Shown: positions 1 to 10,400, numbered from the stretch's first letter. The stretch: DNA of 23,370 bases from Phallusia fumigata (GCA_008931825.1 QXVZ01011450.1:1-23370); one strand, 5' to 3'. Program-made: numbers and translations. Notes: a model not told the origin generated them from the sequence alone.

Positions 1-358
1 AGAAGGTTCTATGTAACATTTTGCAATTTTTAGATCAGAGAACGCAGAAATTTCTGAGATTCCTTTTTAATCTATGTGAAAAATACTGGACAGTTTTACT
101 TGGCAATTGCACGATTTAAAAATTTGTTAATTTTTTTCATTTGTACATTCCCAACAGAACAGATTTGACACACTTTGATGGTAACAAAGATGTACCAATT
201 TTTCAAGTTTGACAATTCTGAGCACTTTAGTAATATTCTATACAGGTGGTAATGTGTTGTTTACTAATCAATGCAAAATGGCTTCACAATCCAAAGACAT
301 ATCCGCAAACAAAAACACTTCTGAAATGGATTTAAAATGTTCAAATTATTAAACTTAC
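1..358. other. ATAD3 intron 6, partial
   Basis: This is AT-rich sequence after the exon 6 donor. I looked on the minus strand for an exon with the hydrophobic segment that follows WDKITAA and found none, so the rest of the gene lies outside the window. Confidence 0.7.
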
Positions 359-428
359 TGCTGCAGTAATTTTGTCCCAATCTGTTAAAAATGCTCGAGC
401 CCCATCACCTAAAACACTTCCTGCTGTT
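359..428 (-). CDS. ATAD3: ATAD3 exon 6 (last exon in window)
   Basis: The exon has 70 bp with acceptor TTTCTTACAG and donor GCA|GTAAGT. It encodes [20 protein letters not shown] followed by TAA. This corresponds to [20 protein letters not shown], just before the first hydrophobic segment of ATAD3. It ends in phase 0; the next exon is not visible in bases 1-358. Confidence 0.92.
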
Positions 429-3400
429 CTGTAAGAAATTGAACAATGGCAATAAGATACAAGGGAACAGCACATTAGAAACTAATCGGTTGGGAAGTAT
501 GAAAATAACAGTCCCAAAATAGTGTTTAAAGAGAAAACAATTGTGCTAACAAACTGTCTTATTTTCTTATGCAAGAAAAAAGTTAAACATGTAATTGAAC
601 CAACTTGATAGATTCCAGGACGGTTTGTCTTCGTTCTGCTCCTTCAAGTTTAATTTCTTCCCGACGTAAATCCCGATTTTGTCGCTCTGCTTTTGCTCTC
701 GCGATTGCTTCCGCTTCAGCCCTGGCCATCTCATTGTCACGTCTCAATTTCATCTCATGCTCCAAAGTTGCTAAAAATCAAAGCTTACTAATTCTTGTGT
801 ACTGATAAGGGACAAAAAAGTTAATTGTGACCAAAGAAGTCTGCATTATCTTGATGCATGTTAAACTGATTTTGTTTTCATGATAACATTACAAAAACAT
901 AACTAGTTATTTGTGATTTATGTGAAAATATCAATGATACAATAACTTCCCATCAAAGACATGAACATTAAAGGCAGCTACATCCTAATCAAGCAATGAA
1001 TGAAAATTTAAGTTTTGTAAAGTTTTTGATCCAACACTCTCCAAGTGGGCCAAGTTTTGCATTAAAACCATGTGATACAATTTTAGCTGTGTTCACTAAA
1101 TACATCAAAATGGTGCTATGAATGAAGCTTTTTGGGAGAAACAAATGGTCTGCACATAAACAGTAAACAAGGTTTTGCAATATGAGAACTAAATATTCGA
1201 GACTTACCCCGTCTCATTGCCTCCTGTTTTTGAACTGAATCTTCCTGACGCTTCAAATTATCTTCATTCATCGCTGACTGTTGTTTAAGCTGATCGTCAT
1301 AGCGACGACGAGCAAGTATATCTTGGTATTCAGCTTGCTACAAAAAAGTTTTACTGGTAACAGGAAAAAACATCTACACACCAATTTCTCATGTTCCACT
1401 TGGCAATTTTGTTTTGCCGTTTCTAAACTTTATGTTGATAGTTGTGTATTATCTGTAACTTACTTCTTTTTTAATCTTTGCATCTTGTTGAAGGGTTTTT
1501 CTTCTTTCTTCTCCCTGCTGTTTTACTTGTTCCACTTTCATCTGCTCCAAGTTTATTTCATACTCCTTTAAAATTCAACAACTGTCATGATAATTTTTCC
1601 AATACCTTTTAAGAAATACCTTCCATTGGTAATTAACAAATACAAAAATGTTGAACAAATTTTTGACAACACATCTGAAACAATTTGCACTACACATCCA
1701 ACTAATGAACAGTCCATAAATGATGGTTTTTCTGTTTATGAAAACACAAGATATTGCAAATAAGAAAAAAAAGAAAAAGTAAGAAAAAACAAACAAACAA
1801 ACAGAGTGAAAACAATATGTGTCCCCTTTGGGAAGGGGACCCATAATTAATGTAACTGATGTGCATTTTAACAGCTTTTACCTTAACTTTTCCTTGAAAT
1901 TCTATTTGTTTTGTGGTTTCTTGCATTCGGGCTAACTCTAGTGCATCCTTGGCATTACCTGAAAATTTAAATTTTTATTATTGGCAAAAAAGTTTTTAAA
2001 CACTGACATTTGATTGCCAAGAATATTGGTTCAGACAGGCAAGGCAGACACAGCAAAAGTGAAAGGTGTCAAGAAATTCTAAGAACAGTTCAAGCTAAAG
2101 TTCTTTCACTGGTTATAAAATTTCTGCCAAATATCGATGCATGGGTTTTTAAATAAAAGGTTCTTAACCAGGGGAGCAGGATCAGTTCCTGGGGAGTCCA
2201 AGAATGCTAAATCCACAGGTTTAGTTGTATAAATACTTCATTACATCTATAATATCTAAAGACCCAAGAAACAGCTTGTCATTTAAACTGAAGATCAATT
2301 ATTGCTTCCTGGAAACTACAAAAGGGGAGTGTATGCATAGGTGCTGACTTTTTGAATTTTTTCGGGAATGCCAAACTGTATGACGTCACAAAGAGACGCT
2401 ATGAAATACCAAATATCTTTATTGGCACTAAATAGGGTGAGACTGTTTTAAGGCTTACAGTTTAAGAACTTCATGCAACGCAATTCTACCGCCAGAAAGT
2501 TTTGTTACTGTTGCAAATGAACGCATGTTTCTGTGCGGTAAGGCCGCATTGAATATCAAACAAATTGTCCTGTGGTCCGTTGCACAACAACACCGCTATG
2601 CTCCATTGAACTTCTGTTGCTATAACTCCCAAAAATAAAAGTTTAAATTCCAAAACTGTGTGTGACAAGTGTGTGGAAGTTTTTAATGATGCTTTGTTTA
2701 GATTTAACATTTATACCTGCACAGGTATTAAGGGATTACTGACGGTACATAATTTTCAACAACTTGTATTTTCTCTTGCACAACCCAGCAAGCACATGCT
2801 TGGAAAAGGCAACGAGTTGTTTCAGCGAACGTATAAAAACTGGTGGAATGGTGGTACATGTTTGTTACGAACAGCAACACTTCGCTGTAAATTTAAAATT
2901 TATTTCCCACCAGAACGGCTGTTACATCACAGGCACACTGTGATGCCACTATTCCTACCATTATTTCCCTCGTGTTTTGTGGTTTCTAATGCGAACAATT
3001 ACCGGGTTGTGAGACAATACCAGCGATTGAGCTCAATGGCATTTGTTACGTGTAGTTTGAAGTTCAAAAGAATTTCCTAACAGTAGATAAATCCTTACGA
3101 ACGTTGGTCAAATTCTCAGGTATGCGGCATACCCAAGATTTTCGTCCGGGAATGCCTGGCATAGGCATCGATTTAGGGGTGACCGGGGTGACATGTCACC
3201 CCCCACAAAAAACCAGGGGTGACAACATATGTATTGTCACCCCTGGTTTTCGTTTAAATAATGTCGGAAAGCCAGGCACATAACATTACAATGCAATAAA
3301 ATAGTATAAACCGGTTGTTTGTACTATTTACCATCACTATCACGACAAACACAAGTGTCTCGTGGTTTGTTACACAATACAGCAATTGTTGCAGCACAAC

Positions 3401-5531
3401 AGTAAAAATCGGCATTGTTACGTAACAGCAAATTTTAAATGAACAATGTAGAAACTGAGGTGCGTTTTGTGCTTGAATCACCTTGCAACTCCTCAATGTA
3501 AACTTGTTACATATCTACAACGCGTTTATTCGGTACAGTTAACAAAAATACGTTGGTTATGTACATGACGTTGTACATACTGAATCAGCTATATACCAAA
3601 GATAGCAGAAATGATCAGAAGCAACTGCAATATTTGACGCAACGCTTTATCAAAGTGATTTATTTACATTTGTTAAGCTACAACAAAGCAGTATGCAGGA
3701 GCAGCAATGTAGATCCTAAAGACCTTGTAGCTACATTTGTCCAAACACAAATTTTCATGCATATGGCGAACCACAATGCATTCGTAACTTTGGATAGTCT
3801 TAGAAGAGAATCATCGTTTTACAACGTGTTCAGGCCCAAGCAACTTAGCGCGTAAATAACCGTGCCACAGCACTAACTTTGTTTTGTTCCCATGCTTACC
3901 TCAACTGCATAGTAATGTAGTTTGATCGCCAGTGTACCAGTTTAGTTGGGCTTGTAGTAAATAATCTACCAAGGAAGTGTTATAGTAGCTGTCACGTGTG
4001 TTGGGATAACGCAGACTCTTGCTGTTGGACACGTTTGTCCGTGTAAAAACAAGCTGAAGTCGCGTCATTTACCTTGCAGAACAGCTGCATTTAATGAGTT
4101 TTCGCATTTCCACAAGCATCTCATTACGTCAACATGCTTTGTGGCGGAATTGCTGCTGCGTGTTTTTAAAACNTTTTTTGTTTTTATAACATCTATAGTA
4201 TAATATTCCTGTTACATATAGGAACTTGGATTTGCGGAAAATTAGCGGGAAATTTTTGTTTGCATCCTGGGAAATTTGCATTTTTTTTAGCCCTGTCTAT
4301 AATATCCAAAGAGCCAAGAAACAGCTCGTCATTTAAACTAAAGATCAATTATTGCTTCCTGAAAATTACAAAAGGGGGTGTATGCATAGGCGCTGACTTT
4401 TTGAATTTTTTTGGGAATGCCAAACTGTATGACGTCACAAAGAGACGCTATGAAATACCAAATATCTTTATCGGCACTAAATAGGGTGAGACTGTTTTAA
4501 GGCTTACAGTTTAATAACTTCATGCAACGCAATTCTACCGCCAGAAAGTTTTGTTACTGTTGCAAATGAACGCATGTTTCTGTGCGGTAAGGCCGCATTA
4601 AATATCAAACAAATTGTCCTGTGGTCTGTTGCACAATAACACTGCTATGCTCCATTGAACTTCTGTTTCCATATCTCACAAAAAAAATATTTAAATTCCA
4701 AAACTGCATGTGACAAGTGCGTGGACAAGTTTTCAATGATGTTTTGTTTAGATTTAACATTATACCTGTACAGGTATTAAGGGATTACTGACGGTACATA
4801 ATTTTCGACAACTTGTATTTTCTCTTGCACAACCCAGCAAGCACATGCTTGGAAAAGGCAACGAGTTGTTTTGGCGAACGTATAAAAACTGGTGGAATGG
4901 TGGTACATGTTTGTTACGAACAGCAAAATTTAAAATTTCTTTCCCACCAGAATGGCTGTTGCATCACAGGCTCACTGTGACGCCACTATTCCTACCATTA
5001 TTTCCCTCATGTTTTGTGGTTTCTAATGCGAACAATTACCAGGTTGTGAGACAATACCAGTGATTGAGCTCAATGGCGTTTGTTATGTGTAGTTTGAAGC
5101 TAAAAAGAATTTCCTAACAGTAAATAAATCCTTATGAACGTTGGTCAAATTCTCAGGTATGCGGCATACCCAAGATTTTCGTCCGGGAATGCCTGGCATA
5201 CCCGTGTTAGGCGCCTATGGGTGCATGAACTGGTTGGTGATCTCATGGGCTACCAACAAGAAAGAAAATTAAGAATTAAAAGACAAGAAAGAAACGGTTA
5301 AACAATAGTAAGGTAATTACTTGATCTATCAAGCTCTTTTGCTGCTGCAGCTGCTCGTTCCAGTCCAGTGGGGTCAAAATTGGACCACTTGTCACCCTGT
5401 CCCCCTTTCTTCTTATCATTATCCTTTTTAGGGGGCTCAGGTGGGGGAGGTATAGTCGAGGGATCCAGGGTCACATTTGGGATATCCGCCCCCTTACCCC
5501 CAAAAAATCGACCTAATATGGAATTGTCCAT
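359..5531 (-). CDS. ATAD3: ATAD3 family mitochondrial AAA+ ATPase, N-terminal part (6 exons; 3' part outside window)
   Basis: Exons in transcription order are 5531-5321, 1958-1882, 1565-1464, 1337-1208, 770-605 and 428-359; all joins keep frame and total 252 codons. Residues 1-45 are Gly/Pro/Lys-rich ([11 protein letters not shown]). Next comes [15 protein letters not shown], which agrees with animal ATAD3, then [13 protein letters not shown], a charged coiled coil of about 150 residues, [31 protein letters not shown] and finally [18 protein letters not shown]3 proteins sit in the mitochondrial inner membrane with the N-terminal half facing the outer membrane, and act in nucleoid, cristae and lipid organisation. 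The transmembrane segments, Walker A and Walker B are not in the window; they should lie to the left of base 1. The family has about 590 to 630 residues, so about 40% is present. The family assignment is secure from sequence; function is from family knowledge. Confidence 0.95.
605..770 (-). CDS. ATAD3: ATAD3 exon 5 (coiled coil end)
   Basis: The exon has 166 bp, acceptor GATTTTTAG and a weaker donor AA|GTTGGT. It encodes [20 protein letters not shown], then [18 protein letters not shown] and [13 protein letters not shown], a near-collinear match to ATAD3. It ends in phase 2 inside a Lys codon that exon 6 completes. Confidence 0.94.
771..1207. other. ATAD3 intron 4
   Basis: An AT-rich intron of 437 bp between exons 4 and 5. 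I see no conserved element or repeat in it. Confidence 0.85.
1208..1337 (-). CDS. ATAD3: ATAD3 exon 4 (coiled coil)
   Basis: The exon has 130 bp, starts in phase 0 after acceptor TTTTTTGTAG and ends in phase 1 at CGGG|GTAAGT. It encodes [19 protein letters not shown] and later [14 protein letters not shown], which parallel the [21 protein letters not shown] and [14 protein letters not shown] segments of ATAD3. Confidence 0.94.
1464..1565 (-). CDS. ATAD3: ATAD3 exon 3 (coiled coil)
   Basis: The exon has 102 bp, phase 0 at both ends, acceptor TTTAAAG and donor GAA|GTAAGT. It encodes [15 protein letters not shown] and then [15 protein letters not shown], a highly charged helix corresponding to the EYEAAVEQLKSEQ and EERRKTLSEE region of the family. 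Confidence 0.93.
1566..1881. other. ATAD3 intron 2
   Basis: A 316-bp intron between exons 2 and 3. It includes a long A-rich, G-poor run near 1758-1805; nothing else stands out. Confidence 0.85.
1882..1958 (-). CDS. ATAD3: ATAD3 exon 2
   Basis: The acceptor TTTTCAG at 1965-1959 and the donor AAG|GTAAAA at 1881-1876 bound 77 bp. It joins exon 1 in phase 1 and ends in phase 0. It encodes [20 protein letters not shown], matching the YAKDALNLAQMQEQTLQLE stretch of vertebrate ATAD3. Confidence 0.93.
2246..3163. repeat. 0.9-kb intronic repeat, copy 1
   Basis: It is collinear with 4296-5200 in the same orientation, from TCTATAATAT to GGGAATGCCTGGCATA, with scattered substitutions and small indels; I judge identity at roughly 90 to 95% by eye. 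Shared landmarks are ATGACGTCACAAAGAGACGC, GCACATGCTTGGAAAAGGC and GTATGCGGCATACCC. No recognisable transposase is encoded, so a non-autonomous element or a segmental duplication is likely. Confidence 0.85.
3185..3250. repeat. Nested palindrome and 17-bp hairpin
   Basis: GGGGTGACATGTCACCCC at 3185-3202 is a perfect 18-bp palindrome. Immediately after it, AAAACCAGGGGTGACAA (3209-3225) is exactly complementary to TTGTCACCCCTGGTTTT (3234-3250) with an 8-base loop. GGGGTGAC recurs from 3176 onward. It abuts the end of repeat copy 1 and is absent from the end of copy 2. Confidence 0.9.
3251..4295. other. Intron sequence between the two repeat copies
   Basis: This is non-coding sequence of moderate AT content. 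An open frame of 100 codons (3553-3855, plus) is present, but it resembles no family I know and has no splice or promoter context. An N at 4173 lies in a T-rich run. I see no named element here. Confidence 0.6.
4296..5200. repeat. 0.9-kb intronic repeat, copy 2
   Basis: This is the second direct copy. Compared with copy 1 it lacks 12 bp near 4926 and has other small indels. A 9-bp inverted repeat, CATAGGCGC at 4385-4393 and GCGCCTATG at 5211-5219, may mark element ends, but similarity to copy 1 extends about 90 bp to the left of the first arm, so the boundary is uncertain. Confidence 0.85.
5321..5531 (-). CDS. ATAD3: ATAD3 exon 1 (start codon, conserved N-terminal block)
   Basis: The ATG at 5531-5529 opens [15 protein letters not shown] proline run and a KKKGGQG basic stretch follow, then the family block [20 protein letters not shown]. 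The donor is AA|GTAATT at 5320-5315, leaving phase 1. The start is favoured because an AG lies only two bases upstream (5535-5534), so the mRNA body probably begins at or near this ATG. Confidence 0.93.
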
Positions 5532-5532
5532 C

Positions 5533-5550
5533 GCTAAACATTGAAAGGAA
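5533..5550 (-). promoter_or_regulatory. 3' splice acceptor directly upstream of ATAD3 ATG
   Basis: On the minus strand a pyrimidine-rich stretch, TTTCCTTTCAATGTTTAG, is followed by CG and the ATG. An acceptor two bases before the start codon fits either a 5' UTR intron or spliced-leader trans-splicing, which is common in tunicates. The sequence alone cannot separate the two. Confidence 0.55.
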
Positions 5551-6268
5551 ACAAAACAACCAAAATGAGGACAAACGTGTCACCTTTGAAAAAACAAAAA
5601 TTGCACTTGACTGCGGAAAAAAACGTCAAAACTATAAACCTGAAACCTTTTGAAGTAGGGTCTAGGGTGTAACTCTAAGAAAGAAACCAAGCGAATTTCT
5701 TTTGACTCTCATCATACAAACATTTGAGGCAAACTCATTTGCTGCCACTGGTACTTTAGATTACTTGACGAGTCAACACAATGCCACATTGCCAATTACG
5801 TTAATTTAGCCAAAAAATTGTAAAAATTAAAAGTTGCAATCCATTTCATCACTTTTGTATTTACCAGCTTGCTTGCAAATTGCCTTAACCTCGCAACCAA
5901 CTTACAGGACCGATAAAGAAGTTTGCAAAATTAAAAATAAGAAGTTTTTTGTTTAAACTGTGTCTAAAACCCACAAATTAACAACACACACCTAAAATAA
6001 TATTTTTTTGAATACATCATTCCTTCTTTTGCTTCTTCAAAAACTTATGATTGGTCAAACGAAATTTCCCAACATAATTTGCAGTTGCCTTGTAAATCTG
6101 CTCACAGAATTCACGTGCGTCGGCGATTTAACTTCACACTTACTCGAGAAGATACTGCACACACTTTTCAGTTAAGATTACTTTGATCGTTTGCTTTACC
6201 GATATTGCACTTTATTGCCTAATTGGCGTTTGTTATATCTTTTATAGATAAATAGCACCTAAATAGAA
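5551..6268. other. ATAD3 upstream region
   Basis: About 0.7 kb of AT-rich sequence lies upstream of the ATAD3 start and presumably holds its promoter. I see no convincing TATA box or strong motif at a fitting distance. Confidence 0.5.
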
Positions 6269-6720
6269 CGAAGCCCCCCAATGCCTTTCAGAAACCCCAG
6301 ACTTAAGAGGGGGGAAGGCATTGGTCCACGATTGAGGAACCCTTGTATTGCTTTTGTGGCCAAGCATTAGCAACATTGGTAACTGGTTCTGCACCCTAAC
6401 CATTTTTTGAGTTGGAAAAATTAGAACAGAAATCCTTGCAGCACATAGTGCTTGCGGCAGCTATGTTAACACAGTGTTGAAAACAAGTATTTATACCNGA
6501 AGCCCACCAATGCCTTTCAGAAACCCCAGATTTAAGAGGGGGAATAAAGGCATTGGTCCACGATTGAGGAACCCTTATACTGCTTTTGTGGCCAAGTTTC
6601 ACCTAATTAGCAACATTGGTAACTGGTTCTGCACCCTAACCATTTTTAGAGTGGCAAAAAGGAGAACAGAAATCCTTGCAGCAGCTATTTTAACACAGTG
6701 TTGAAAACAAGTATTTATAC
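6269..6720. repeat. Tandem duplication, two units of about 220-230 bp
   Basis: Unit A (6269-6497) and unit B (6499-6720) share CAATGCCTTTCAGAAACCCC, CATTGGTCCACGATTGAGGA, CTGGTTCTGCACCCTAACCA and TTGAAAACAAGTATTTATAC. An N at 6498 sits exactly at the junction. Each unit starts with a short hairpin; in unit A it is CCAATGCCTT (6278-6287) with AAGGCATTGG (6315-6324). Confidence 0.9.
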
Positions 6721-6819
6721 CCGAGACCATTGTGAGTTTTTTCAACCATGATGAACTACGTCGAGTGCCAACTACACTGTTTCAATGGAAAACATTTGTT
6801 TCAAATAAGAGAAATCAAT

Positions 6820-6825
6820 TTTATT
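6820..6825 (-). terminator. Polyadenylation signal AATAAA of the mosaic-protein gene
   Basis: AATAAA on the minus strand lies about 350 bases past the stop codon at 7180-7178. This would place the transcript end near 6800 and give a 3' UTR of about 0.37 kb (6800-7177). Confidence 0.5.
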
Positions 6826-7177
6826 CGTGAATACATAGGAGTGTACTACAAACGATAGTAACATAACATTTTATCCGGCAAAACAGGAACATTTCGGTTC
6901 AATCAAGCAGGGTATTAACCGGTTTATGTTATATACAGGTAATAAATATTTGATCATAACAATAGCTGCTCATCGTCGAAATTAAGATTCCTACTTCAAG
7001 TAAACATTAAAAACGTTTTTGTTTGTAAAACACTGGGACAGAAGTTGGGGTCAATATACACAACAACAACGGTCATATGAAATTCGTGGACGAAACTTGC
7101 GGGAAAGAGCATCATCATGCGGCGAAAGTTACACAGGAAATTGCGCCGCTCGGTGGCGCCGTATGTAAGATACATTT

Positions 7178-7401
7178 TTAATTTTTAGCTGGTTTGTTTG
7201 CGAGATCGCACAGGATAGAAATCACTCTCCCGACAACCGAACTTAATTCCTCGTAACTAGGGGCAACGACCTTGAACTCGTCCTTGGACGCGATCGCGGC
7301 CAGTTCCTTTTCATCATGGAGATCCTGCACCCCCACTGCGATCACATTGGTTGCTTCCGCCAGCTGTTTCGCGTAAGTGGACACGATGTCACGTGACTTA
7401 C
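7178..7401 (-). CDS. Last exon: C-terminal third of a von Willebrand A domain and stop
   Basis: The acceptor TTTTTTATTCAG precedes 224 bp ending in TAA at 7180-7178. GKSRDIVSTYAKQLAEATN, VIAVGVQDLHDEKELAAIAS and FKVVAPSYEELSSVVGRVIS follow the vWA pattern from the DGxS motif to the final helix, then ILCDLANKPAKN and stop. The metal-binding DxSxS and Thr parts of the domain would be upstream and are not in the window. The exon needs an incoming phase of 1, but exon 12 delivers phase 2. Confidence 0.85.
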
Positions 7402-10400
7402 CTGAATAAAAAATAAACATTTTACTTTGGGTTTTTGTAAAAAGATTTTATTCAACTTATAGCAAATGTATTTTTGCGTACCGACGTTTCGACATGCTAT
7501 ATAGGTCGTCTTAGTAAGTAAACCATCAAAACACCACATACAACACACAGGGNCACTTTAGTCAGGGAAAATGAAAATTTATGAGAACATACTAAAAATG
7601 GTTTTTGAACAATCGAAATTTAGGTGTGATATTGTCGTTAAACCCAAACTTTTGATTCAACTTGACCCGACTGACCAAATTTAAACTTGGTGCATAAAAA
7701 AACCACTTTGCTTGTGACAAAGGTTGAAAAACTTTGCTTTAAATCATTTATTATTACTCGTGCAAAAAATAATAAGACATGACTTGAAAAATGGAATTTT
7801 AGTTCCTAATTGGCAACTTGGATGTTTGTTAAAGGTTTTACCAGATTGTGCAGAAAACTTACTTGACACGAATGACATAGGCTGTGCTCTCTTGTAGGCC
7901 ATTCAACTGGATCGTGTTTTCGACGATGTTCTGACTGGACACCACTGCACCAGATAGTTTATCACTGATCTCAACATTGTAGGAAACAGCATCAGCACTC
8001 GCATCCCACTTCACCGTTACACTGAAAAAAAAAAACACAAATGAGGGTTAAGATGGATTCCTGATGAAATCTGTAAAATCTAGTTATTCCCAATGAAATG
8101 TTTCCTATATTTTCTTTATTATTATTTCACATTTTTTTTGCATTTTAGCATAATTCCTTCCACCATATTGTCTCATAAATTGCCATAAAAACAGTTAACT
8201 TTTAATACTCAAGAGCTCAAGGTCTTATGCTGGCCTACGCTAATGTTTGTTACCAGAATCAAGTGAGTTTGATTTTCTGTACCAAAAACTTATTTACAAA
8301 TCAGCTACTAACATGGCGAGAAGTTTCTTTAATATTCACTTAGACAGTTGTAGTGCGTTTTTTTTTCAAACCTGTTCTCAGTTCTTTCTTTTTCCCTCAG
8401 TCTAGTCGGCATGTTGATGTTTGGTGTCGTGAACAAAGTGCTAACTGATGTACTTGTCCATCCATTGCCATTCACAGCAATTACTGAAAATTTTAATCTA
8501 CATGTAACCCCTTTAAGTTGTGAGATAAAACCTTATTTATTAAAAAACTTTTGTTTCAAACAAGTTTATTGTTTGTAAAGTACAGCAATGAAGTTTGGAA
8601 ATGAATGTCCTCGAAATTTAGCAATAAAATCATTACCTTTCGAAAGGGAACAGATAAAGCATAATTATGACTAACCTTCGACAATATAACCGGTGTCTGG
8701 AGTCAATGAAGTGAATGTAAGTGTTGTTTCTCCAATCACACTTCGCACAACGGTTACATCACTGGTTAAAACCACGATGTAACCAAAAGTTGCCTCTGCA
8801 CCGACCCAAGTAATTGTAGCTTGAGTGGTTTGAGCATTTACCTGCACATTTGTGGCTGGGTTTTCAAAATTTCCATCTACAACAGAAGACACATTTCGTT
8901 TTTTTGCTTGTCAAGTTAAAAAAGAAAAATCTCTGTAGAAGACTAAAAAAACCTCAAGGGGTTTTCAAAACAATGTTTTCATTTAAATAACTATGAATCA
9001 AAATAAATAGATGCAAGCCAGTAGTTATGTAAACCATTTTGTATGTTTCAAAAGGCACATTTTTCTTCATCATTTCAATGAAAGTGGAAACTATTTAAAA
9101 CTGTAAATGGAGAAAACAAAATATTTGTAGCTTTGACTTACAATTGTCACAGTTTAATGGGATTTGTGAGGCTTCACCACCAAAATCGCTGCCGAGTTTT
9201 TTCATGCCATCATTTTTGTCAATGCAATAGCATTGGTTTGTGCCAGTTTTACATTTAGACGTCGAATAAAGACCATTTGAATCACAGTTTGGATACTCAG
9301 GACCATTGGTAGCGCCGGGATTGGCCTGGTAGTATTGAGTCACTTCCGCATGCTTTGCTTGACAACTAAAATTTAAACAAGAAAAAAAATTAGCTAGAAC
9401 TTGAAGTTTTTTGAGAAAAATGAAATGAACAAAACAATTGTTTTCGGGCACAGAAACAATTTTAGTTTTCTTCGAATACTTTAAAAAAAATACAAACACC
9501 TTTTTGCTTTAACTGTCACTCACTTAGTTCATTTATCACATTTGTTCACTGCAAGAATTGTTTACATCGGAACCTTTCAATTTTAGTTTACATGGAATAT
9601 AAATAACACTTCACTTTAGATATCACTTACTGAGTAAGCGGCTTAGGGGTCGTCGTCGGGGCTTCTGTAGTGGTGACGACACTTGGCAAAAGTCCAGTGA
9701 TAGAAGCCCCGGTGTACTCAGTGTTGGGGTCCTTGCTCCCACTGGTTTGGACCCCTCTCAGGGGGCTAAATGGGCCAAGTGCGTTTTGGTATTTTGCTGC
9801 AGTTGTAGCGACATAGTACAAAGTGCCGGGGGCCAGTCCCACCAACTGAAGCTTGGCTCTCACAAGATGTGAGTCGGAATAGAGGACAGTCGTTTTGTCT
9901 TCAGCATACACAACAATTCCATATCTCTAAAATACAGAAAATTAAGGGTTAATACCGAGTTGATACTGTATAATAAGTTGGGGCTTATACTTAACAGTTA
10001 CATGTGTACCATGTGTGGTTTACTACAACAAAATGTTAAAATGAGCAACATCGTGTTAAAAATATACCATTTTTAACAAAAAAGTCCTTTTTACAGAAAA
10101 GATGAATAATTTATAAAATCATAACAAAAAATGAGCATGTACTAACCCTGGCTTCAGACATATCATTCCATGTAACAAGAAAGCCTGTATCTGTGACAGA
10201 AGAGATGACCACTCCATCGGTAACAATGGTGTTTCGACCGCTAATATCACGTGACTGTGTCACAGGCGGACTCATGATTGCTCTCACGATGAAAACGTAT
10301 TCCTGTCCAGCTTGTAAATTATGTATAATCACCGATGTGTCTTTTGTGGTAACATCATGGACTGTAATTCGTCGATCAACCGTCGGTTTTACCTGAGAAA

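Larger units (their letters stand above)
1959..5320. other. ATAD3 intron 1 (3.4 kb, repeat-filled)
   Basis: This intron is about eight times longer than any other ATAD3 intron in the window (126 to 437 bp). The extra length is mostly two direct copies of a 0.9-kb repeat, a foldback next to the first copy, and about 1.1 kb of unassigned sequence between them that includes an N at 4173. Confidence 0.85.

Noticed and set aside
2658..3080. 140-codon open frame in repeat copy 1, partly kept in copy 2 with a 12-bp in-frame deletion
   Set aside because: Upstream of the shared part copy 2 has a one-base indel that breaks the frame, differences are mostly amino-acid changing, and the product resembles nothing I know.
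3553..3855. 100-codon plus-strand open frame in ATAD3 intron 1
   Set aside because: No motif, no promoter or splice signals; it could be a transposon remnant but nothing shows this.
5529..7178. Operon of the mosaic gene and ATAD3
   Set aside because: They share a strand, but about 1.3 kb separates the polyadenylation signal from the ATAD3 start, far more than is usual for tunicate operons.
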